From assembly GCA_025462785.1 (NCBI GenBank), contig JAOAPG010000008.1:1-12673 (forward strand): a stretch of 12,673 nt of DNA. Reading direction: 5' to 3'. Of the stretch, positions 1-5,923 are shown in pieces. This DNA comes from Acidobacteriaceae bacterium. GTDB taxonomy: Bacteria > Acidobacteriota > Terriglobia > Terriglobales > Acidobacteriaceae. Position numbers and translations under genes: made by a program. Under the pieces are notes generated by a model. The model ran no database searches. It was given only the letters and a program-made list of their open reading frames with translations, and was not told the origin of the DNA. The first letter of the stretch is position 1. Each line of letters starts with the position of its first letter.

Positions 1-1
1 T

Positions 2-376
2 TTAGCCCTGAGTGTCGCTGTGGAACGCGTGATTGAGATCCTTAAAGGATTGATCCCAATTCTAGCGACTGCCCAAAGCAGCCCTAAACTTGAGAACCTC
101 CGGACAGCAGTCATCCATCTACTCAGTGTTGCCATTGGAACTCTGGCGGCAAGAGGCGGCGGCATTGATCTGTTTCAAAAGATTACTGGCGTTACCAGCA
201 ACAACAACCATATACGCTGGATTTGCGGCTATGTCGTTTGTGGATTAATGGCTGCCGGCGGGGCTGCATTCTGGAATCATATTCTTGATATCGTGCGTTC
301 CAGCAAAATCAAGAGTGAAACCGAAGCGCGGCAGGTCGTCGAAATTGCGGGTGATGTGCATCCAATTGCCGCGTAA
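2..376 (+). CDS. small multi-spanning membrane protein, 5' end missing
   Basis: The frame is open to the left edge of the window, so the 5' end is probably missing. A GTG at position 20 could serve as a start, but the residues before it (LALSVAVERVIEILKGLIPIL) continue a hydrophobic helix, which argues for a start further upstream. Two more hydrophobic stretches follow, one around AVIHLLSVAIGTLAA and one around WICGYVVCGLMAAGGAAFW, so about three membrane helices are expected. The tail is polar and acidic. I do not recognise a named family, and no catalytic motif is visible. The arrangement of a few helices and a short charged tail is holin-like in size, but there is no neighbouring lysis gene to support that. 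The gene ends 168 nt before the protease gene. Confidence 0.6.
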   Translation, partial: LALSVAVERVIEILKGLIPILATAQSSPKLENLRTAVIHLLSVAIGTLAARGGGIDLFQKITGVTSNNNHIRWICGYVVCGLMAAGGAAFWNHILDIVRSSKIKSETEARQVVEIAGDVHPIAA

Positions 377-480
377 ACCGACTAGTGTGACATTTCATCT
401 TTAATAGGGCGCTGCAGTTAATTCTGCTAGGGCTTACACGTTCGTTCGTCCAAACTTGATCCCCGCCCTCTGTTTGCAAT

Positions 481-530
481 CCGATTAGAATCGGCTCTCA
501 TCTAAGGTTCGTGGGGACCTTCGTCCCCGC
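481..530 (+). promoter_or_regulatory. two stem-loops in the leader of the HtrA-type protease gene
   Basis: Positions 481-494 form a tight dyad (ccgatt, 2 nt, aatcgg). Positions 511-530 form an 8-bp stem (one G-T pair) with a cttc loop. The second stem ends exactly where the ribosome binding site (gaggag, 531-536) begins. Such a stem could protect the 5' end or influence ribosome access. There is no U tract, so it is not an obvious terminator. Regulatory function is inference only. Confidence 0.35.
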
Positions 531-544
531 GAGGAGCTGAAAAG

Positions 545-2035
545 ATGCGGTTTACAGAAGAGGACAAGACTTTACGTAGAGTCAAGGGTGTCGTGGGATG
601 CATCCTTGCCGTATCTTTTCTGCTAGGAATATCTGCGTTCGCTCAATCGGAGAAGGCGGAGGATCTACAACAAAAGGCAGCCGGTACCCATCCGGCGCAG
701 CCGCCACCAGTTCTTGAGCAATTGAACTCCGCCCTGGAAGAACTCACGAACCGGATATCACCCGCCGTGGTACAGGTGCTGGTCACAGGATATGGATCCG
801 TTGAAAATAGCAAGACCAGCCAAACTGCCCTCCTCGCCCGTCAACATGCTCTTGGTGCCGGGGTGATCGTCGACCCCGATGGTTACATCATGACCAACGC
901 GCACGTAGTCGAAGGAGCGCAGCGCATTCATGTGGCTCTTCCCATGCCTGCCATCGATATGCCCAACCAGCTTGAGCCGGTCGGCAAGCAGCGCATCGTT
1001 GACGCCCATTTGGTTGGACTGCACAAAGAAAGTGATTTGGCGTTGCTGAAGATTGATCAAACCGGTCTACCCACACTCTCGCTTGGTGGAGCTCGGCCCG
1101 TGCATCAGGGAGAGCTGGTTTTTGCCATGGGCAGTCCCGAAGGCCTGCAGAACTCGGTGACGATGGGAGTTGTGAGTGCTGTAGGAAGGCAGCCCGACCC
1201 CAGCCGGCCCATGGTTTACATCCAGACGGACGCGCCCATCAATCCCGGTAACAGCGGAGGACCACTAGTAGATTCGGAAGGCTATGTCGTCGGGATCAAC
1301 ACGTTCATTCTCTCCCAAGGCGGAGGCAGCGAGGGCCTAGGATTCGCGATCCCGGCGAGGGTCGTAGACTTTGTCTACCATAGTCTGCGCAAGTACGGAC
1401 ACGTGCATCGCGTCGAGATCAAGGCTGGCGCCCAGGAGATTACTCTTAGCCTGGCGGAGGGATTAGGCCTTCCGCGAACCTGGGGCGTAATCATCGATGA
1501 CATAACTCCAGGAGGGCCAGCCGAATCGGCAGGTCTGAAGATCCGGGATATTATTCTGCGAGCCGACGATCGACCCATCAGCACCCTTCCGGCGTTCACT
1601 GCGGCTCTCTACCTACATCCGCTCGACCGTGTGCTCAAGCTCGATGTGCTGCGTGGAAAGGAAACCGTAACCCTAAATATCCCCGTCCTCGAAATGAAAG
1701 ATCCGATGGACGCGCTCACTACCATGGTCGACTCGCAACACAACCTCGTTCCCCGCTTGGGAATTTTGGGACTGGACCTGAACGACCAGCTGCGGTCCGT
1801 ACTTAGCGACCTGCGCGATCCCTCGGGTGTGATCGTGGTGGCGCGAGCGGCGGAATTGATCAGTCCTGAAACCGGGCTCCGAGCCGGCGACGTCGTCCAT
1901 AGCATAAACGGACATTCCATTCAGTCGGTAGAAGAGCTCCGAGTTGCAACCAGGCAGCTCAGGCCCGGTGACGCCGTAGCCCTGCAAGTGGAGCGGGACG
2001 GAGGATATCTGTACCTGGCATTTGAAATGGAATAG
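545..2035 (+). CDS. exported HtrA/Deg-family serine protease with two PDZ domains
   Basis: This is a trypsin-like ATP-independent protease expected to degrade or refold damaged envelope proteins. A basic N-terminus and hydrophobic core (residues 12-30) end in AFA, giving likely signal peptide cleavage near residue 33. The catalytic triad is complete: His120 in TNAHV, Asp164 in ESDLALL, and Ser237 in GNSGGPL. PDZ1 covers about 295-380 and PDZ2 about 400-492. The 496-residue length and S1-PDZ-PDZ order match DegP/DegQ-type enzymes. The spacing His to Asp is 44 residues, against 30 in E. coli DegP, because of a proline-rich insertion near 131-147. The ATG is preceded by a good site (gaggag, 531-536) 8 nt away. 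It appears monocistronic, and its 3' end faces the OB-fold gene across repeat copy H-A. The exact paralogue (DegP, DegQ or DegS-like) cannot be settled from sequence alone. Confidence 0.95.
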   Translation: MRFTEEDKTLRRVKGVVGCILAVSFLLGISAFAQSEKAEDLQQKAAGTHPAQPPPVLEQLNSALEELTNRISPAVVQVLVTGYGSVENSKTSQTALLARQHALGAGVIVDPDGYIMTNAHVVEGAQRIHVALPMPAIDMPNQLEPVGKQRIVDAHLVGLHKESDLALLKIDQTGLPTLSLGGARPVHQGELVFAMGSPEGLQNSVTMGVVSAVGRQPDPSRPMVYIQTDAPINPGNSGGPLVDSEGYVVGINTFILSQGGGSEGLGFAIPARVVDFVYHSLRKYGHVHRVEIKAGAQEITLSLAEGLGLPRTWGVIIDDITPGGPAESAGLKIRDIILRADDRPISTLPAFTAALYLHPLDRVLKLDVLRGKETVTLNIPVLEMKDPMDALTTMVDSQHNLVPRLGILGLDLNDQLRSVLSDLRDPSGVIVVARAAELISPETGLRAGDVVHSINGHSIQSVEELRVATRQLRPGDAVALQVERDGGYLYLAFEME

Positions 2036-2047
2036 CGCTATCAACAC

Positions 2048-2090
2048 GGGTGGCCCAGCTTTCGCGTTCTGTGCGAAAGGTGGGGCACGA
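2048..2090 (+). repeat. H repeat, copy A (hairpin repeat)
   Basis: This is one of five copies of an intergenic hairpin repeat in the window. The core reads ctttcgc, a gttctgt loop, then gcgaaag, with flanking gtggccc and ggtgggg. The outer stem has one G-G mismatch in this copy. It lies 13 nt past the protease stop codon, between two convergent genes, where it could act as a bidirectional transcript end. There is no T tract. Confidence 0.8.
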
Positions 2091-2143
2091 CAATGCATGT
2101 CACGATAGAAACACGGGCTTCTTCGCCTCTACACCCGCCATGC

Positions 2144-2581
2144 TCACCGATGCCAATCCCAGACCGGATTCCCTTTCTCGTCTCGGAGCACCACTGTGTC
2201 ATTCCCCTTTATTACTTCACGGGCCAGCACCAAGTCCGCGCCTTCGGCTTTTATCTTTGAACCAGTGAGAGCGATCTCGTCTCCCTTACTGAAAGTCACG
2301 CCCATGTCATCAAGAAAGGACTTCGGACACAGGTAAATGTCGACAAGGTCCGCGCCATTTTTAACCATCAGATGGGCAGCATCCTTCTCGCTTCCTTTTG
2401 GAGGAAATTTCACTTCGTCCACAGTTCCTTTCATCTTTGCCTCGGACTGCGGATCATATTTGGGAGGATTGGCTGCCTTTTGCGCAACCATGATTGTCAG
2501 AAAGGCGGAGACGAAAACCGCTGCTAGAAACAAAAATCTGCCAGAACGACTCGAGGGGATGGATTCGCTTGCATTACGCAT
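2144..2581 (-). CDS. small exported protein with probable OB-fold domain
   Basis: The protein has 145 residues. An N-terminal basic stretch and hydrophobic segment (about 15-33) suggest a signal peptide or membrane anchor, placing the rest outside the cytoplasm. Residues about 48-140 alternate beta-type segments (KMKGTVDEVKFPP, DLVDIYLCP, GDEIALTGSKI, ADLVLAREVIKG, TVVLRDEKGNPVW). I associate this pattern with small periplasmic OB-fold proteins, including those related to magnetosome MamS/MamX-like domains; that link is from memory of the pattern, not a search. One cysteine (CPKSFL) is present, with no haem-binding motif. The start is well supported: aaggaggag lies directly upstream on the minus strand (2584-2592). 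It is convergent with the protease gene and divergent from hemD. Its ligand is unknown. Confidence 0.8.
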   Translation of the reverse strand: MRNASESIPSSRSGRFLFLAAVFVSAFLTIMVAQKAANPPKYDPQSEAKMKGTVDEVKFPPKGSEKDAAHLMVKNGADLVDIYLCPKSFLDDMGVTFSKGDEIALTGSKIKAEGADLVLAREVIKGNDTVVLRDEKGNPVWDWHR

Positions 2582-2731
2582 AGCTCCTCCTTAATCGAAT
2601 TCCCGGAACCGATGTGGTCAAAGATTAAAGATCAGTGAGGAAGGAATCGGCTCCGCGTTTCCTGGAGCGCCCCACGACAGGGTGAGCCAGCTCTGGAAGC
2701 TGCCACCATCTTACTCCTATTTCAACTCGGT

Positions 2732-2775
2732 GGGTGGCCCATCTTTCGCGTCCTCTGCGAAAGGTGGGGGGACGA
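2732..2775 (+). repeat. H repeat, copy B (hairpin repeat)
   Basis: Same family as the copy at 2048. The stem cccatctttcgc pairs with gcgaaaggtggg, with one T-G pair. The loop is gtcctct instead of gttctgt. The copy sits in the divergent gap between the OB-fold gene and hemD. It ends 4 nt before the TATAAT box of hemD, so it occupies the -35 region of that candidate promoter. Confidence 0.8.
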
Positions 2776-2779
2776 GTCC

Positions 2780-2785
2780 TATAAT
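2780..2785 (+). promoter_or_regulatory. candidate -10 box of hemD, leaderless start
   Basis: A perfect TATAAT ends 8 nt before the hemD ATG at 2794. Transcription would normally begin about 6-8 nt past this box, at or next to the start codon, giving a leaderless mRNA. No convincing Shine-Dalgarno sequence and no clear -35 hexamer are visible. Confidence 0.4.
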
Positions 2786-2793
2786 GATTCTCC

Positions 2794-3642
2794 ATGACTG
2801 AGAAGAATACCGGCTTCCGTGGCCTCCGCGTCTTGTCGCTCGAGAGCCGCCGCTCGCGCGAGATTGGTCTCCTCATCTCGAACAACGGCGGAGTCCCGGT
2901 CGTTGCTCCCTCCACCCGCGAAGTTCCTTCTGGCCCTAATCCCGAGGAACTGAAATTCGCATCCGGTCTCCTCAAAGACCAGTTTGCGATCGTCATCTTC
3001 ATGACTGGAGTGGGAACGCGCGCTCTGCTGCAAGCGATTGAATCAGTCTGCCCGCGCGAGCAGTTCGTTGCAGCGATGAGTCGCGCTAAAGTCGTGGCTC
3101 GGGGACCCAAGCCGACTGCGGTATTGCGCGAGTTAGAAGTGCCAATCGCGTTGACAGTGCCGGAGCCAAACACCTGGCGCGAGATCTTGCAAGCTCTGGA
3201 TGCAAACGCTGAGAAGCTTCCGCTGAACGGTGTCGGGGTGGCAGTACAAGAGCACGGAGAACCGAGTCCAGAATTGTACGCGGGCCTGAAAGAACGTGGC
3301 GCTGACGTGTTTCCTGTTCCTGTCTATCAGTGGGCGTTGCCGGAGGACACAATTCCGCTTCGAAACGCAATAAACGCTCTGACCAAGAATCAAATCGATG
3401 TAAGTCTGTTCACGTCTTCAATTCAGTTGCGGCATTTGCTGCGGATCGCGGAGGAAATGCAGTTGCGCGAAGAAGTAGTGCACGCGTTGAACGAGACCAT
3501 CGTGGCCTCTATCGGTCCAGTAACGTCAGAAACGCTGCGGGAGAATGGAATCAAAGTAAGTATGGAACCCAGTCATCCAAAGATGGGATTCCTGGTAAAA
3601 GAAGCCGCCGAACAAAGCGCGGATTTGTTACGTAAAGAATAA
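2794..3642 (+). CDS. hemD: uroporphyrinogen-III synthase
   Basis: HemD closes and inverts ring D of hydroxymethylbilane to give uroporphyrinogen III, the branch point to haem, sirohaem and cobalamin; it acts in the cytoplasm. The 282 residues fit the two-lobed HemD fold. The N-terminal lobe begins GLRVLSLESRRSREIGLLI and contains IFMTGVGTRALLQAIE (about 68-83). The hinge strand VPVYQW lies near 175-180. The second lobe has SLFTSSIQLRHLL (about 204-216) and the signature-like IGPVTSETLRENGI (about 240-253). HemD is poorly conserved, and the segment pattern rather than fixed residues drives this call. An in-frame TGA at 2785 bounds the start, so ATG 2794 is the first possible start. It stands alone, without hemA, hemB or hemC next to it. 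Confidence 0.88.
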   Translation: MTEKNTGFRGLRVLSLESRRSREIGLLISNNGGVPVVAPSTREVPSGPNPEELKFASGLLKDQFAIVIFMTGVGTRALLQAIESVCPREQFVAAMSRAKVVARGPKPTAVLRELEVPIALTVPEPNTWREILQALDANAEKLPLNGVGVAVQEHGEPSPELYAGLKERGADVFPVPVYQWALPEDTIPLRNAINALTKNQIDVSLFTSSIQLRHLLRIAEEMQLREEVVHALNETIVASIGPVTSETLRENGIKVSMEPSHPKMGFLVKEAAEQSADLLRKE

Positions 3643-3687
3643 CCTCCCCCGATTTCGCGCTCTGATGAATTGATGTCGCGATAACGA

Positions 3688-3730
3688 GGGTGCCCCATCT
3701 TTCGCGTTCTGTGCGAAAGGTGTGCCGCCA
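3688..3730 (+). repeat. H repeat, copy C (hairpin repeat)
   Basis: The copy lies 46 nt after the hemD stop. The stem is cccatctttcgc with gcgaaaggtgtg (one mismatch near the base), and the loop is gttctgt. It is followed after 26 nt by an R2 copy. Confidence 0.8.
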
Positions 3731-3756
3731 TACTCCACCCTGCTAACAACAACTAT

Positions 3757-3814
3757 GTGATCCCGAGCGCCGGACGCGCCGCGCTCGGCGCGGTGAGTAC
3801 AAGTCGAGGAACCT
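3757..3814 (+). repeat. R2 repeat, copy 1
   Basis: This 58-bp element begins gtgatcccgagcgccgg and ends gtcgaggaacct. The core stem is ccgcgc with gcgcgg around a tcg loop. It differs from copy 2 (4438-4495) at about six positions. Similarity extends a few bases past each end (act-tgt before, gctt after). These two copies lie in direct orientation around the broken methyltransferase gene. Confidence 0.8.
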
Positions 3815-3840
3815 GCTTTCGTTTTTCGTCACAATATTGC

Positions 3841-3885
3841 GGGTGCCCCATCTTTGGCGTTCTGTGCCAAAGGTGGGCCGCGATG
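3841..3885 (+). repeat. H repeat, copy D, with compensatory base-pair swap
   Basis: The stem reads ctttggc and gccaaag where the other copies read ctttcgc and gcgaaag. The C-G pair (C3703 with G3715 in copy C) is G-C here (G3856 with C3868). The 7-nt gttctgt loop is unchanged. The outer stem cccatc with ggtggg is intact. The 3' part of the broken methyltransferase frame runs into this repeat. Confidence 0.85.
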
Positions 3886-3929
3886 CTCCCAGCCCGTCTA
3901 ATCACTGAACTCACAGTTTTGCCCCCGAT

Positions 3930-4437
3930 CGGCTTCCGCGCAAAAATGTACGCCCTGTGGCTTTGGTGCTCCACTTCCGGAGCATAAGGCCCGCGCTCGA
4001 TGATCTCCTCAATCCCGCAGCCCTGCGGCTTCTATGTGCCGACTGATTGCCGATACTCTAAAGAGGAAGAAATCCATTGAGATGACCCTGCCCCACAGCT
4101 CTTTCACTGGAACGACTTCCTCTCCCGTGTGAAATGCAAGCAACAGTAGTTCACCCGGTTGCAGCACTCTCTCCATTTCGCCGAAGACCACGGGCAAAGA
4201 TTCTTCCGGGATATTCACGATGGCATAGAAGGCCGCAATTCCAGCGAGGGCTCTGTCTTCAAGATCCAGAGCCATCATATTCCCTTCGTCAAAACGGATC
4301 TCGGGATTGAGTTGCCGAGCCTGCTCTAACATTCGCGGAGAAAGATCCGATCCAAATACGTCCAAGCTGGCTTTGCGCAGATAGCAGGCTACCTGTCCGG
4401 GACCACATCCCATATCGCATACTACTTTAATTACTCT
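3930..4437 (-). pseudogene. broken SAM-dependent methyltransferase (class I)
   Basis: On the minus strand the frame contains a class I motif I, VVCDMGCGPGQVACYL, followed by DVFGSDLSPRMLEQARQLNP (acidic end of strand 2) and GNMMALDLEDRALAGIAAFYAIVN. Then come MERVLQPGELLLLAFHTGEE and MDFFLFRVSAISRHIEAAGL. This frame stops at 4009. A shift at the CCC run 4014-4016 (one extra base) restores IEEIIERGPYAPEVEHQSHRA and then YIFARKP, the expected C-terminus of the same family. The N-terminal part before motif I is missing: R2 copy 2 begins one base upstream, and no matching sequence is seen beyond it. The open frame that continues to 4581 is repeat plus unrelated sequence. The gene is truncated and frameshifted and should not be functional. 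The substrate is unknown. A sequencing error could explain the frameshift but not the lost N-terminus. Confidence 0.8.
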
Positions 4438-4495
4438 GTTATCCCGAGCGCCGGACGCGCCCCGCTTTGCGCGGTGAGCACAAGTCGAGGGACCT
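4438..4495 (+). repeat. R2 repeat, copy 2
   Basis: This copy is nearly 90% identical to copy 1 and lies in the same orientation. The core is ccccgctttgcgcgg, a shorter stem than in the other copies. It lies directly against the first preserved codons of the broken methyltransferase. Read on the minus strand it encodes GPSTCAHRAKRGASGARD, which is repeat-derived and not protein homology. Confidence 0.8.
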
Positions 4496-4874
4496 GCTTC
4501 ACTTCCATGTTGGTACCCGCTCTCGTTTCTCAAACCGTAGTCTCCCATGTGTGGGCAAGCGGACCGTTTCATTGTGCCCAAATCTGGCCTTTTCTAAATT
4601 GGTATATTCCTTTTTATAGAGGAAGTATTTAGATCTCGGCATGCCGTTGCGTTTTGATCGATAGACTTGAGTGACGTAATAAAGTTGAACGGGTTCAGTG
4701 CTGATTTTGCGGATGAATACGGACATCACATCATCAGATGATGCAGTGGCGATCAGAATTGTGGACACAAATAGTAAGTAGTAGGCCACCATCCGGCTAA
4801 AATTGCGCTCCCTACTATAGGGAGCTCAGGCGACGGATTTTGTCAAACCCAACGCGCACGCATTCAGGCGCATT
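4496..4874. other. stretch without a convincing gene
   Basis: The stretch is richer in A and T than its neighbours. The longest frame is on the minus strand (4499-4792, 97 codons). It starts with a hydrophobic MVAYYLLFVSTILIATA but has no ribosome binding site at a proper distance, matches no family I know, and ends at the edge of R2 copy 2. It may be remnant DNA. A perfect 8-bp dyad lies at 4807-4825. Confidence 0.4.
4807..4825. repeat. perfect inverted repeat
   Basis: gctcccta and tagggagc are exact reverse complements separated by cta. There is no T tract on either side, so a classical terminator is unlikely. It could be an operator or a short hairpin between the 58-residue protein gene and the remnant stretch. 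Confidence 0.5.
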
Positions 4875-5051
4875 TCACGCTGCAATGCCCCAAGAGTCAT
4901 CCCGTGTTAACCGTTCCGCTAGTACGTGACCGCACTCGCCAACGAGAACGTGACGCATTTGTGCTGTGTTCTTGTCTCCGTTTCCCTCTTTAGTGCCGAC
5001 TGCAATCCCACACTGATCGCAGTACGATTTTTCGTTTCCAACGTTCATCAT
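4875..5051 (-). CDS. 58-residue CxxC protein, possible zinc-binding
   Basis: I place the start at the ATG ending at 5051. It is preceded on the minus strand by gagaggag (5059-5066) at a normal distance, while the longer frame to 5126 lacks such a site. The protein starts MMNVGNEKSY, then has CDQC (Cys11, Cys14) and, 26 residues later, ECGH (Cys40, His42). Three cysteines and a histidine in this order could bind one zinc ion. The tail is AERLTRDDSWGIAA. There is no signal peptide or membrane segment, so it should be cytoplasmic. I do not recognise the family. It lies alone between remnant DNA and R2 copy 3. Confidence 0.55.
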   Translation of the reverse strand: MMNVGNEKSYCDQCGIAVGTKEGNGDKNTAQMRHVLVGECGHVLAERLTRDDSWGIAA

Positions 5052-5152
5052 TGAAGTGCTCCTCTCAAAGCGCAGCATGCGCCTTCCACCGAATGGCGTG
5101 TATTGACTAACCTGGTGCGGCCGCAATAAAGCTTAGTATCTCGAATCACCTT

Positions 5153-5211
5153 GTCATCCCGAGCGCCGGACGAGCCGCGCTTGGCGCGGTGAGTACAAGT
5201 CGAGGGACCCT
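5153..5211 (+). repeat. R2 repeat, copy 3
   Basis: The copy begins gtcatcccgagcgccgg and ends gtcgagggaccct. The core stem ccgcgc pairs with gcgcgg around a ttg loop. A GTG inside it (5189) is in frame with the ICMT-like gene and creates a false upstream start. Confidence 0.85.
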
Positions 5212-5281
5212 ACCATTACCGAGACTCGCAAAGGTTAATGGCGACAGAGCAGGCTCTTACGTTATAAGTTTAATCCAGCTA

Positions 5282-5887
5282 ATGATGCGCCCGCGCCCGC
5301 TACCATTTTATGGTGGACCAGTTTACGCTCTAATCTTTTGGACAGCGTTCGTGTCATGGGTCTTGCCGGAAATCATCGCCGGGAAAGTCAAACGATCATC
5401 TGATTCTTCACGCCTTCGCGATCGAGGCTCCCTAAATCTCATCGCGGTTCTCTGGACGATTGGGATCATAGCGGGGTTTTTGCTTTCTTTGTATGTTCCG
5501 CAGACAGCGTTAGCCTATAGGCAAACTGAGCTTTTCTATCTCGGAATATGTCTCCTGCTGGCGGGATTGGCGCTTCGCTGGTACTCAGTCGCCGTATTGG
5601 GGGAGTATTTCACCTTCGATGTGGCGGTTCACCTCGGTCAGCCTTTGATTGATGTGGGTCCGTATCGTTATGTTCGTCATCCCTCCTACAGCGGCGCTTT
5701 GCTATCATTACTCGGCTTCGGATTGGCGCTAGGGAACTGGGCTGCGCTATTCGTGTCTCTTTCCTGTCTAGGATTGGCCTATGCTTATCGAATTCCAGTC
5801 GAGGAGGCTGCGCTGACAGCGGGCCTTGGCGAACCGTATACGCAGTACGTGAGCCGCACTTGGCGCCTGGTGCCCTTCTTGTTTTAG
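5282..5887 (+). CDS. isoprenylcysteine carboxyl methyltransferase (ICMT)-like membrane protein
   Basis: This is an integral membrane methyltransferase of the ICMT/PEMT superfamily. From ATG 5282 it has 201 residues. Hydrophobic helices lie at about 11-31, 51-71, 83-100 and 138-170. The SAM-binding C-terminal signature is clear: GPYRYVRHPSYSG (126-138), then RIPVEEAAL (170-178) and GEPYTQYV (183-190). The frame continues upstream to a GTG at 5189, but that codon lies in R2 copy 3 and the residues between show no family similarity, so I prefer 5282 or the adjacent ATG 5285. No good Shine-Dalgarno is seen; a TATAAG at 5263-5268 might be a -10 box with a very short leader. Bacterial members methylate varied small or lipid substrates, and this substrate is unknown. 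The oxidase gene follows 36 nt later, probably in the same transcript. Confidence 0.85.
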   Translation: MMRPRPLPFYGGPVYALIFWTAFVSWVLPEIIAGKVKRSSDSSRLRDRGSLNLIAVLWTIGIIAGFLLSLYVPQTALAYRQTELFYLGICLLLAGLALRWYSVAVLGEYFTFDVAVHLGQPLIDVGPYRYVRHPSYSGALLSLLGFGLALGNWAALFVSLSCLGLAYAYRIPVEEAALTAGLGEPYTQYVSRTWRLVPFLF

Positions 5888-5923
5888 CAAGCGCACGGAC
5901 AACGAATTCTTTTAAGAAAACAC

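Noticed and set aside
2625..3173. 182-codon minus-strand frame opposite hemD
   Set aside because: It overlaps the strongly supported hemD frame, is low in recognisable segments and rich in Arg/Pro as expected of an antisense shadow.
3688..3885. CRISPR-like array of short repeats
   Set aside because: The units belong to two different families, spacing is irregular, copies diverge, and there are no cas genes.
3753..3987. Overlapping frames on both strands at the repeat cluster
   Set aside because: They are mostly translations of H copy D and R2 copy 1. Only the EHQSHRAYIFARKP part on the minus strand is real homology, and it belongs to the broken methyltransferase.
4009..4581. 190-codon methyltransferase as an intact gene
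   Set aside because: The first 40-odd residues come from R2 copy 2 and unrelated sequence, and the C-terminus is out of frame, so it is called a pseudogene.
4499..4792. 97-codon minus-strand frame with hydrophobic start
   Set aside because: There is no ribosome site at a proper distance and no family resemblance, and it stops at the edge of a repeat. It is kept only as a remark on the stretch.
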